A stretch of DNA of 64,000 nucleotides. It comes from Brevipalpus yothersi. Lineage: Eukaryota; Arthropoda; Arachnida; Trombidiformes; Tenuipalpidae. The position numbers and the translations under genes are program-made. The notes beneath the pieces are model-generated. The model searched no databases. It saw only the letters and a program-made list of their open reading frames with translations, and was not told the origin of the DNA. Shown here piece after piece: positions 10,448 through 23,624 of the stretch (its first letter is position 1; each line of letters begins with the position of its first letter). The DNA is taken from NCBI GenBank assembly GCA_003956705.1, contig QZCP01000132.1:1-64000 (forward strand), in the 5' to 3' direction.

Positions 10448-11992
10448 ATGGTCACTTTAGAAGAAGTGGTGGTGATTAATTACAAAGAATTAACTCAGCA
10501 GCTTCTGACTTGTGCCGCATGTTTAAGTACATATGATCGATCCCAGCATGTGCCTAAATTACTCACCTGTGCCCATTCAGTGTGTATCTTATGTCTTCAA
10601 CAATTTTGTAACAAAGCTAGTGAAGAGGAATCAGAATTTTTCTCGTGTCCAATGTGTCGCGTCGAAGTCCATGTTCCTGAGGATGGTGCATCGGCGTTTC
10701 CAAGTGATTTTCGATCAAATCAATTGCTCGATCTGTTAAATGGTCCAGATCGTGGTGTGATCCCAAAATGTTCTGATCACTCATCTCAAGAATTACTTTT
10801 TTGTGAACCTTGTGGTAGATTATTTTGTGATCTATGCAACAGTCAATCTCACGAAAACACCGATCCTTCCAATCGTGAGCATGCAGTAAGTATTCTTTTT
10901 TTCTCTTCGATTTTCTACATTTATTCAAAATTGAACGGAGTATATTATGAGTCAGATACATCATGTGCCCTTGGATGATGAAAGTATATTTTGGGCTTAA
11001 AATGAGCTTTGTACAAAAGGGAATATCTGGCGGGGATTTTTCTTATCCATGGTAGTGATAAAGGGTTGCCTAAAAAGCCGCGCAAAGTTCCAAGGGAAGT
11101 CCAAAGTACATCACACTCCAAAACTTGGCTCGCTGCTTTGCCAGGCAGTCAAATGGCTAGTAATTAAACCTAGAGAACTAGCTATGTGATGATTTTTCAC
11201 TAGACCACCGAGTTCAGGAAATCAATAACCATTAAGATGTTGAGACATGCCGTTGCCTTGAGTATTGAGCAAAACCATTGATTGAGAAGGCTTCAATTTC
11301 AATTGGGTGAACATCTATTCAATCGATTTCATCCTCTCATAACATGCCAGATACTTTAACTCATCTCTAGCCATGTTTGGCAATCTTCTTGGTGACTTTC
11401 ATTGCATAACCTTCCTTATTCTTTCTCCAACTTTCAAATATCTGAATTTTTTCCTGAATTAAAGTAATAGCTTAGCACTGATAAAATCTTCTCTCTCAAC
11501 CAGATTGTTCCCTCTTCCTTTGCGGTCAAGCGAGAATCAAAGATTCTTTCGACCAAAGCGCATCAGTGTAAGGTGAAGCTAGATGAAGGATGTCAGAACA
11601 TTTCTTCTGAAATCAATGAACTTGACTCCAAAGTTAATTCGCTTCGTGATGAAATTGATCAAGAATTCAACAGCATAAAAGATTTACTGGATAAGCGACA
11701 AAAAGATTTGGTTGCTGTTGTGGAAGGAGTACATAAAGATAAGCGAGAAGTATTGCAAAATCAATTGGAAGAAATCGAAAGAGAAAAGATTAAAATCGAA
11801 GATTACGGAAAGTTCAAGTTCGGAGGAGACTTCAGCGAGATGACCAAGAAAATTGAAGGCCTCGAAGAAATGGAGAGCTCAATTCGTAGAATGATAGATC
11901 CAAAGACAAAGTGTTCCATAAGTTATGAGAATGCACGTGTATCCCAAGTCCATGATGCTATCATGAACTATGGAGCTATCGAATCAGAGTAG
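10448..11992 (+). CDS. Short TRIM-like RING/B-box/coiled-coil protein, copy 4
   Basis: Exons are 10448-10885 and 11504-11992, phase 0, giving 308 aa. The second exon is 489 bp, as in copies 2 and 3. The RING reads LTCAACLSTYDRSQ, then CAHSVCILC, then CPMCRVEV. The B-box reads KCSDHSSQELLFCEPCGRLF. A strongly charged coiled coil (for example HKDKREVLQNQLEEIEREKI) fills the C-terminal half. The protein ends with the family pattern HDAIMNYGAIESE. This is the most diverged of the short copies and carries a 4-residue insertion in the first exon. The intron is 618 bp. The predicted role is a RING E3 ligase; no substrate can be inferred. Confidence 0.85.
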
Positions 11993-13902
11993 ATATCTCC
12001 TTTATTCTGGAGTCAGAAATTTCTTACCAGAATCAGCATCGTTTGGAACGCATTTTCTTACTCCACCCATTGTATAAGTGAATTTTACGCCTCGATAATC
12101 TCTGGAACAATCCTTCTTATTCAAGGGAAAATAACAATGTTACCTATGACAGTTGATCGAAAAATTCAGTTTCAGAGTAACCCATATATCCATAAATTCA
12201 TGCAAATAAATTAGCTTAATGGAATGATTAAAATAAGCTTGCAAAATTCACCGACCTATTGAGAATAGAAGAATTTCAGCTCCACTGTAAATTCATCATT
12301 ATTTTTCCCTACTAGTGTCCAAGATTGATGTTCAGATATTTCGGTTCCAACACTAAACTCGAATCAATGGCAGCTCCTAATTCTGATCCTTCTGATCTAT
12401 CAGCTATAATCTACTATAAATTAGAATTTATGGTCAAAGAGTAAGTTCTGAGTTAGCAGATCAAATAAGCTGGAAAGTGAATTATGACATGCCTCAACAA
12501 TTCCATGCAGCAATCTGATCGATCAGAAATATATTATCTCTGAAAATATGATAAAGAATGATTTTTTGAGTGTTTATTTTACATCAAAAGATTCTTTCCA
12601 CTCAATTAAGATAAACTTTCAAGGTGTTGAAAATTTCTTCGAATAGGTGATTTCATAAGAAGCATTGAAAAATGAGAATTGATCTATGGAAACAGTTGTT
12701 CCATAGCCTCTTGTCTTATCAAACAGTCACTGTGTCATTGTTGTTGGTTGCCTCAGATTGAAAGTCCTGGTGTTGCTGAAAATAGAGAGAACAGTAAGAC
12801 AATCAGGGGAAATTCCAATGATACCCGGTCATAGTGGAATAAAAAGTTCAATTGTTATCACCACAAATACTCCGAAAAGAGGTAACAAAATAGCTTCGTA
12901 GACGCTAGCATAAGGTGGCTCAAACTATTCACGAAAATCTCATTTCAATGCTTTTCTCATTATTTTCATGAATTCAGATTCACTGAGAATCAAAAGTGAA
13001 TCGGATAGATTGACAACGGAAGATCAATCGTTGAAAGCTGCAGACAATTGCAGAAGAAAAAATTAGTTAGCCCTTCTACCAGATTAACACTAATGCAAGA
13101 TGATGTTGTTCATGTTGGTTTGAATAAATATGTGAAAAACTTCAACAATGATACAATAGTCGTAAGAGATGCTGAAAATGAGAAACTTCAACGCTAACTC
13201 GCTGGCTAATGAAAGGCTTCACCCCAATCTTTTCTCCTCTCCCTTGTCTCCATCGTTCCATCTTTAATCACCGTTAATCAATCTTAACCAGTCTGATAAT
13301 GCTCAATTCATGGGACACATTTTTGTCTACTGTCAGTGCAAAAATCATAGAAATTCAACAATCAATGTGGTTAAGAAATCTTTCGAAAGTTCGGAGCAAT
13401 AAATCCAATTTTGTAATCTTTCTTGATAGATTCTCAACGGACTAGGACAAAGATCACTATCTGAATGGTAATTAGTTGAATAAATTTTTGAAAAAAATAA
13501 AATTATATCCCGTCGAAAAATATATTTAAATCGAATTACAACTCCGAAGCTCTTGCAAAATGAGAAATAGAGATGCCGCTACGTGTGAGAGAGAGAGCAA
13601 TGTCCTGTCTTCTTCCAGTCTTTCTCCCTCAAAGTTCTTTTGCCTCGAAAGTGAGAGAGAGAGAGAGTAAGAGAAAAACGGCTTCATTTTAAAAGTTCTG
13701 TTCTAAACACAACCGTAAAGTTCTGAGTTTAATTTCGAAGTTTTTGCCAATGGCCAGCATCAGTTCGGTCTGGTTTTATTGGACCAATTTTTCGAATGTT
13801 CGATTGTTGATTTAAAATATGGAAATTATTCATATTCATCTGCTGTCCAAATGATTGTCTTCTCGTGTTCATCACATTACATGTATTGTCATCATCCTCA
13901 CC
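11993..13902. other. Intergenic stretch, no gene recognised
   Basis: About 1.9 kb separating the RING array from the protocadherin gene. It is AT-rich, with two short interrupted GA-rich patches near 13587 and 13653. Nothing coding is supportable. The distal end should contain the protocadherin promoter and 5' UTR, but I see no convincing TATA box. Confidence 0.45.
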
Positions 13903-14498
13903 ATGAAAGCTAATTCTCTTGGATACAAGTCTCATCAAATGTTACTCTTACTGTGGATGTTATTCATCTCTCTACTCATTAATACTACTCGCCATACAGC
14001 TCAAGCCAACGGGATTGCTTACAATAATTCAGATCTGTGCTATCTTGCTGATGGAGGCTCCTCGCAAACATTTACCGTCAATGAAGCAACCTCAATCAAT
14101 TCTGTGATCGGCACGTTACAGGTGAGCCCCAACGTCTACCATCTGTCGAGCTTCTTACCTTATTTTCTTTCGCTCTCTCTTCAACCAATGTGCGGCCCTT
14201 TCATGTGGGCCTTTCACCCTCCTTTCTTACTCACTTACCATACCTCGCCTGATATGGCTGGATGGCCTTTGTGTTACCTTTTCCTTATGTATGTATGTGT
14301 GAGTATGTGTGTGTATGTATGCAAAGAAAAGTCCTTGTTCCTTCGGTCTTTCTTTCCATTTCCGCTCTCTTCCTCTCTCTCTTTCTCTCTCTCCTACCTC
14401 TCAGGCCGTCCTAGAACGTGAGGTAAGAGTGAGAGGTGCAAAGCAGCGTGAGAACGGAACGCACATCACACATTTGACTAGGACTCAGGTTGATGTTG

Positions 14499-14547
<49 letters not shown>

Positions 14548-17500
14548 CTGAGTGCACATACAAATTGTGGTCCAAACAGAGAGAGAGGTAAGAGAAGAAA
14601 AAATTGAAATACATGATGCATGCTCATTTATTCAGATTACGAGTATTCAATATACTAGCTGAGAAAGAGGGATGAAAAATAAAGATTTTTCTGATTTTGG
14701 CCCAAAAATTCTCCAAGAAAAGGTGAAATGATATCAACGAGAAAAAGATAGAGAAGGTTTTGGTTCAGCTTTCAAAGGCGGAAGAATGTGTAAGTGTGAT
14801 TGAATGATGATAAAGGTGAGAGAAAATTTTCAATAAGATTCACGAAGAAATAAGTGGTCTATTCAAGTTAAACTGAATGTGTGGCCAGCTTTTACCTGCC
14901 GGATGATTGTGGTATGTGTTTATGATGATGCCACACGAGCCAGCATCCTCATCTCTGAGATCTGGATGGAGGCCATATCGTGATTTGAGAACTTCCACAC
15001 GAATTTGTGGGAGTATTTGTTTCCTATACTCTCACTGCAATACGAAACTTTGAGTTAAGTTAAACAAACAAAATGAAGAGAGAAGAAAAAGAAGAAAGAA
15101 ATAATACTTCAAGTTATAACATTTTGTCCATTGTAAGACCACTTTTTTTCTCATCGGAAGAATTTTCTTCCTCTTTCAAGTTTGAATTATTCGTATCATG
15201 ACGAACAAATGAACTCTCTTCCATCTCTCTACCACTCATACACACACACACACAAACCTCTCAATTGTGTGTATGAGAGTGGGTGGTAAATATAGATGCC
15301 CATTTGATGTCCAGTTTGAGATAATCGCTTTTGTGCTTGATAATCTTTGATTAAATGTAGCAAAAAGTTGTATTCATTATACAATCAATTCTTTTCCGGC
15401 TCAAAATTCATACACTTATCCAGCCATATATATACACTTACTCAGTGTAATCTTGGCCATTTTAGTCGATTAATTTGTCCGTTCACCTACAGTTGATTGC
15501 AGTGATTTCTACTCTCTCCATCCAACTCATGACTCAATATAAAATATTTGTAGCCAGTAAATGAATGGAAATGATAATATATAGCTTTCATAAGTAATCG
15601 TCTGTGAATTTTTCCACCAAAATTTTGCTACCCACTTGTCTATCTCTCTCTCTTTACTGTCACTGTCTCGTGACACCTACATAAAAATTTTGGTGGGCTT
15701 ACTTTCAACCACCCCCAATGTTTCGTGTCTCAACTATCACATCGATTTTGCATGAATCATGAGCAAGCAGGCAAGTTTGAGGGTCCTAAAAAGTTTTTCT
15801 TTCCTACTTCATGCTGGGTTGCTTGGTGACCACCTCAATTCATGTGCATGTGTGTATACACTTTAAACGGATGTATCTCTGTGAGTATGAATATTCAAAT
15901 AGGTGGGTGGAAAGAGGGGTCTATGGAATTGAGAGAATAGATAGATAGTTAGTTAGAGTATTTTACATGGGAATGGTGAATGATCTCGTGAATTTCCGTA
16001 TGAATCTGTGTATGTGTGTGTGATAGATGTTGATGGAAAATCAAGAGTGAGAACAAATTGGATTCACTTTCGGATGGATACATGGTCTTGTGATTTGATC
16101 ATGACAAGTTGGAAAAGAAAAGAGTTGAATATTCCAAGTTTAGAGAGGAACAGAGAGATTAAGTATTTGAGGAAAGAAAAACCCAGTCAAGTTATAAATC
16201 AAGTGTGGAATCCGGTGAGCATGAATTGTTGAGTGTAAAATTTAATCAAACAGGGACTATAAAAGAAGAAGAAGGAAAATTTTAACTCAATCAACCATAT
16301 TTCACAACTCATAGGAAATTCGTTTCAGATAGCAATGACCGAATGCGTGACCCTGAAGAGTTTTGCCATTAGAGCTACTCTGAGTGAATAATAAGAAATA
16401 AGGCTGATAATTTGAAGCTGCTGAGAAAATTTTTCCAACTCTAACTCCTAAAAATCACCTTCACTGAACCATGGGAAATGATTTACCTTCTCACATATTA
16501 TCGACCACATTGCATACAATACAGTATAAGTGGTAGAAGAAGAGTTCCATCTCTATCTCTCTTTTCCTTGCCAGACCAACGATGAGAAGCTCAGCCATGT
16601 GTACAGTGTTGTTTTTCTTAATTGTGATTTGTGAGGATTAAAAGTGATTGTACCCACATTTATTCAATTTTCTGGTCCTGTTTAAGTGATGGCGATTGCG
16701 GTGAGGTTTAGATTGATATGTTATTAAGTGTAAAGAGTGTTGTATTTCCATTATTATGGACAAGCATGGTCGAGAGCGCTGTGCATTCCATCAAGGAATC
16801 GGGCTTGACAAGTGGCATGCTAAATGCTTCTAATTGTTTGTCAGCCATTGTACATGCGATCTCAAACTTAGATCATCTTGGCGACATTGGGTTTTGTATA
16901 TTGATGAAACTTGGTTCATCAATATCAATGATCCTCTGGCGCTCAATAATTAGAAGAATTTCTCAGGGTGGTGGCCATAATCAAGCATGGTCGAGAGCGC
17001 TGTTTCTTACACTAAGCAACCTGGCTTGACAATTGGCATTGTATATACTTTTAAGTTGTTTGTCAGCCATTATACATGCGATCTCTAACTTGGACCATCT
17101 TAGCGACAATTGGGTCTTGCATGTTGATGAACCGAGTTTCATCAATATCAATGATCCTCTGGCGCTCAATAATTAAAAGAATTTTTTCTAGATGGTGGCC
17201 CCACAACAAGAGCATTGTGACTGATGCTTAAGGAATCAAAGTCAATGATTTGCTGCTTAAATATAATTAATCTCTCGAATACTTTCCTATTCATCTACTT
17301 TCTTCTTTGTCTGTCTTTTCGAGTGCATCTGCTCACTCTATTCTAATTCTTACTTTTTATTCAAATCGAAAAGCGAACATAAAAGTTCACTTGTTCGGTT
17401 TCTATTTTACAACATAATATAATCCTTTCCCAATGTATGTTTACATACTCAATAAAATACAGTTCCAGCAGATTTATTGATTGTGGAAAAAGGGAATATA

Positions 17501-17592
17501 AAATCTGAATGATAAGAGTGAGGAAAAGAATAACTCCACAAAAATCGCATAGTCCCGGATATTCCACAATACTTGATTATATGAGCTCTCAA

Positions 17593-17630
<38 letters not shown>

Positions 17631-20600
17631 TATTTATATGTGAATGTGTACGCATATTTGGTTGGATGAATAAAAAAGTGGCCTCAACGTTTTTTATATC
17701 TCTCTTTTTCACGGGCCATTTTTTTACCTTTTACTTTTACCTATCTCACTTATGTGCACACTTTCCATTTCAGATGAATCACTGTCTGTCCGGTGTAATT
17801 TATGGACAACAAGTGGCTCATTCTTTTTCTCTTTCTCTGCTTATGCAATCACTCAGCCTGATTTCCCATTCGTATACACATACATAGATCGGATGCTCTT
17901 TCGAATCGGATACACGGTGTATCACATTTGTTTTGGTCGTATTTTTTTCTTCACATTTTCTGTCATCATCTATCCGCTTTAATGGGCTTTATTTTCTCTC
18001 TCTTTCTCTTTTTCTCTCCAAAAACATTTGCTAGGTAGTCAAGTGAAAATGCAGCGCTAGAGAAATGATAATACTATCGACACGGGCCGCGAGATGTAGG
18101 CAAGGCCCATGATCACTTTCACTGAACCTTATTTCTCTTTTTCTCTCTCTCTCTAATTTTTATTTTCGTTTCGCATTTCTGGGCTGGGTGTAGTCTCAGA
18201 ATGGGAAAGACTATAGGAGAATATAAAGAAAAATGTGGTAAAAAAAGAATGGGAAATCTTAGAAATAAATTCTCTTCCTTTCTCTCTCTCTATATCGTAT
18301 ACCACAGTAAATTGATACCTGCTATCATCAATAGAATGTGCGGATATATAAATTCTGATATGTGTGGGATGAAAAAAATATACTCATAAAAATGGCCTCC
18401 ACCTCATGCTTAGAGTTTCATGATCGGATGACGACCTTTTTTCATGTGAGATCATGTGAACTATAGTGGCAGAACAAGTGAGATGATCTGAGAAAGAGAA
18501 GAGAGAGAAAATTGAGGAAAAGATGTGTATATTACACCAAAATGTTGTCATCCGTCATGATCATGGCTCTGTTGATTATCGTTTGAGAGCTTGAATAATG
18601 TGTACATGTACATGTATATGTGTGTGTATGTGATCTCAATCAGTCATCATCAATATCTGAATGTCTATCGTAGTGTATAAAATTCAGAAGCTGCTGTTCT
18701 CGTGTTGATCACACATATTACCAACTTCAACAAAGTGGAAACTTTCACGTAACTTTCCACTTCGTTGCGACGAACATTCGTTCGTTCGTTCGCAAGGCAT
18801 GTTCGCTCGCTAATAAACGTGCGAGAAGTGTGTACGCGTGTTGACCAGTCATCCAAAATCAATGATGTTGAGAGAAAGTGTGCAGACATCATCATTATTA
18901 AATGAGCAGGTAGCAGCCAGTTGAGTGTGTGTGTGTGTGTGTGTTTATGTGTTGCTCATGAACGAAATCGAATAAAGCCTGAGCCAAGCCTAACATGAGA
19001 TGCTTTTTTTTCGCTTTACTGTTATATACATTGTGTACAGCAAAACATAATATCAAGTGTTTGACAAAAGGTGCAGCAATGTATCAGAAGCTGTTTGGAA
19101 AGCTCCAGCGAAAGCGAAATAGATAGATAGATGTAAGAGAGAGAGGATGAAAAAAATTGTACACACACTAAAAAAAGAGGTTCAACGAGTATGGTTTCAA
19201 TCGGATGAACTTCTTCTTCTGCTTCTCATGGACAAGTGCAATATACTGGCAATCTCAGCGGAAAACAGTCAAAATTTTGGCAAACTCAAAAAATGTTTTA
19301 GGCGTTACATATGAGCTTGACGGTGGAGTGAAAAAGAGAGAGAAAAAGAAAGAAAAAAATTCAACTTTTTTACTTGTTCTCTTAACGATTTGCTCATTCA
19401 CTTGTGATCATTATTATTGAGCACTTGCAGTGAGAATTGAAGAGAGAGAGAGAAAAATTTTCACCCGAAAAAATTAAGACTCAGCCCAAGGAGGAAGTGT
19501 GTGTAAAATGAATGTATAGGAGTTGAATGGAAATTGTCGATCTAGATGACACATTATCACCTCTCAATTAGCAATAGAATCAATGACTTATCGAGTCCAC
19601 AGGTCCAATGAAAGTGATCAAAAGTGAAAGTGAATCATATTGTTTTTTGAGTGGATGTGTATGTACGTGTTTACTTACTCTCGATTCGAGAGCGATTCAA
19701 TTGATAAATGCTGTTTGTATTAACACTGACACAGTCGAATGATAGACACATCTGAATTAACCGATTAGCGAGTGGATCTATTGAATGCACATTCAATCTT
19801 GAGCATTGTTTGTGTCTAATGGCCTGATGAATAGGATGCCTGAGTTTGCCTATTATCATCATCAGCTGTTGATGATCATCATGATACAGGTGATGATCAA
19901 GCACCCAAGAGAGAATAATAGAATGATCATTGTGGTGATACTCTTAATTTGATTGTTCAAATATGCTCAATTAAATTGACCACATTAGAACTATTCTGAA
20001 TCATTTTACGTTCGCATGATGACCTTCTCCCCTTCTGCTCTCCATTGTTTTGTTTGATCATATATATACACACACACTCGTCAATATGCAAATTCGAGTT
20101 TTCCCTAACAAAAGTTTCCCTCAGTATTCGTGAGAACATTTGACTCAGTCCCTGAATGGCCCGCTAATGTTGGCCATCGGTGGAACCATTTTTTTTCGGG
20201 TAACCATGAGTGACACTTGCAGAGAGAAAACCACACAAACAAATCTACCAATCTAACCACTGAGTAATACCAGTAGTACCGGTCATGTGTTCCCATACAG
20301 CGGGACATCGATTTGTATCGTTGATTTTCTTCTCACAATACCTAGCTTACCTAAGCCACCGGTCACGGACCATAGCCGCTCTACAGCATCGATGGGTCGC
20401 TCCGAATTCAAATCACTTGGTATTCCTGGCTTTAGGAGAACCTGATTGTCGATGAGAGAAAACTCATTTTCTCTTTTTCTCTCTCTCTCTCTCTTTCTTT
20501 CTCTCTTTTTCTCTCTCTTTCGAATATTGTATACTGGTCAATGGAGCGAATCAAGTTCCGGTATAACAGAGTCGATTGTTGATCAACACATACACATCAT

Positions 20601-21721
20601 CAAGTACAGGCAGACTGAGTGAATGTTCTGAGTTTTTCAATCAAGTTCAATGATGATGTGAGTGTGTGTATAGACACTTCGGAAATAGCCGTTACATGAT
20701 GACCGTGCAAACACACGTGTGTATACTCTAATTTGGTCCTCATTGAAGGAGAAAAAGGAGAAAAGTATGTTTGGCTGATGCTGATTGTCTGGTGGATCAT
20801 AATTGAATTTATTTGTCTCCAATGCGGGTATAGATCCTAATGTTCCCATGATTTTGTGGTAGTAGACATGTAGACATGTCAAGATCATGTATTAGTGAGT
20901 TAAAATCGTTAGCAAAGTTAGGGGCAAGCCACACACACATATAACGTTATAGCTGAAAAGGGTGCGATGATGGGATGAAAATGATGGGCAAAGGTTGATG
21001 GAAGGAAGAAAAAGCATCAGGCCAAAAGTCGGCCAGTATCATCGTGTAAAAAGTGGGCAAGAAGAATCATAGCCTGTGAAAAAATAGCTAATTGAAACAA
21101 GTGGCAAAGTAGTAAGGTGGAAGAAGAACTGAGAATCGAAAATCCTTATGAGGCTATAAGGAGAAGAAGGGCTACCAGTCATTATTATTATTATCATTAT
21201 CATGATAACTCGCCTGTCTGATGCACACACACATACATACACACTTACTGATAGTACAGGAAAGGCAACTTCCGAATCGTTTTGTTGCCAACACACACAC
21301 ATGTATATATATACATGCCCGTGTCCTGCCCCGATGATCTGGCCCCGGACTTGGGCCACAATTTAGGGCTGCTAACTGGGCCCTTTTTTTTCTTCTTCTC
21401 TATCGCTGGATGCGCTTCTAACAAGAAACAACATGAGAGTGGTGTATAAAATGATGAAAAAATGATGATGATTATTCTGGTAGCACATTCCTACTCTGAA
21501 ACTCTCTTTGGCCTTACACTTTACCTGATCTTCATACCATGAAAAAAAGAGCTTCACATGTATTTGCCATGAAAAGATGAAGAAAAATGATGGGCTCATG
21601 ATTGTGCCCTCAGGTGATGACATACTTTCCTTCCGTATATACATACATGAACGTAAACACAAGAGAGATAATCTTTCTACACCAGTTTAGTTTGACTGTT
21701 CAGTAGATTTGTGTGTTGATA

Positions 21722-21763
<42 letters not shown>

Positions 21764-22594
21764 TAACACAATCTTCGACTGTGTCCATGGTTTACGAGAA
21801 TGGAATCCGGAGTAACAATTGAGATTATGATGATGATAATGATATGAAGCTGGAGGCAGTGTTTAAATTCCGAAAATGTATATCATTTACTGCTAAATGG
21901 ATAGAGTAACTAAAGAAAGGATTAATTTTGACAATGAATTTTTTGCGTATGTTGACAAACTTTTCTTCTTCTTACCTGTATTCTTGTCGCTTCCCTTCCT
22001 CTCTAATTAGCGTTTGTGGATATATTGTCGCTATGCAATTAATGTTAACACTTGGCCCTAAGTATTGTGATTAGTTCCAATTTTTCCAATACATCCATCT
22101 TATTTGGCTTCGATGGAGAAAAGAAAAATTCATGCTAAGATCGTCGACCGGTTGATGCCGTTATTTTTTTTCTTCGTTGCATGTTGTATGTTTGGCATCA
22201 GATGAACGTTTGACGTCGGAAGCGCTTTTCCGTCCATCCTCAGCATCATCATGACTTGGATTAGTTTGCTTAATAGCTTTGGATTTGAGTGAAGGTGATA
22301 TAAGAGGCAGGCTTGAAATTCCAAAATTATCCACACTCAAAATGCTTCGATTTCACGAGAGAGAATATTTTCAGATGGTTTCATTGCATGATAAACATGA
22401 GATGTTGAAATATTTTCTCCATTCTTTATCATCATTTTCCGGTTTTACTTTATTCTCTTTCTTTGATGATTGCTCACTTTTGGACTTAATTTTGTGCCAT
22501 CAAGAGAATAGAAAGAGATACTTTTTCTTCTTCTTTTCATTTCTTTTAATGTATTCAGAACAATACTTCATCAGACAAACTTTCATTGCATACT

Positions 22595-22642
<48 letters not shown>

Positions 22643-23263
22643 CATAAACATAACATGTCATCATCTTGCACCCTTCATTTGCATGCCCAATGATTATACT
22701 TTTTTAACGATCAAGTCCTTTTGACCATTTTCCCCAACCTTACTGTTGGCATATTTTCCGGCTAATGTCCGAATCATCCACACTCATTTACCTTTGGACA
22801 ATTTTGATTTCTTTCCATTTTCCTTTCATTTTAAACCACTTTTAGTACTCATCAATTTTCATTGCAAACAAGAGGAAAGCGAAACTCAACTTTCTCGCCA
22901 CTCTTAAAGTTTATGTCGATGTAGAAATTTTGTTCACAACTTTCTATCTCTCTCTGTAATCATCATCTTCGTCCAATGACTTATTTGCATACACCTATTA
23001 TGGCTACTATTGAGGTGCTACTCGCAATCTCTCTTTCTAAGAGCTCATTTTTGAGGTAGAAAAAAATTCTCATTAACATCATGATAATATACTATCAACA
23101 ATTAACTACTGGCTACTACCACTACTTTTAACATTGGGTGAATCCCTCAAAGTTTGACACCATTCGGCAATGGTTTTTCCCGCCTTTTTATTGGCATCAC
23201 GTTCAGCAGTAAATGTTCATAGACTTATTACTTCTCTCTACCCAATCAATTCATCTGTGGATG

Positions 23264-23342
<79 letters not shown>

Positions 23343-23575
23343 NNNNNNNNNNNNNNNNNNNNNNNNNNNNNNNNNNNNNNNNNNNNNNNNNNNNNNNNNN
23401 NNNNNNNNNNNNNNNNNNNNNNNNNNNNNNNNNNNNNNNNNNNNNNNNNNNNNNNNNNNNNNNNNNNNNNNNNNNNNNNNNNNNNNNNNNNNNNNNNNNN
23501 NNNNNNNNNNNNNNNNNNNNNNNNNNNNNNNNNNNNNNNNNNNNNNNNNNNNNNNNNNNNNNNNNNNNNNNNNNN

Positions 23576-23624
<49 letters not shown>

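Noticed and set aside
13855..14421. ORF continuing past the protocadherin signal-peptide exon
   Set aside because: After 14121 it reads through the donor into pyrimidine-rich intron sequence. The spliced reading to 26405 is far better.
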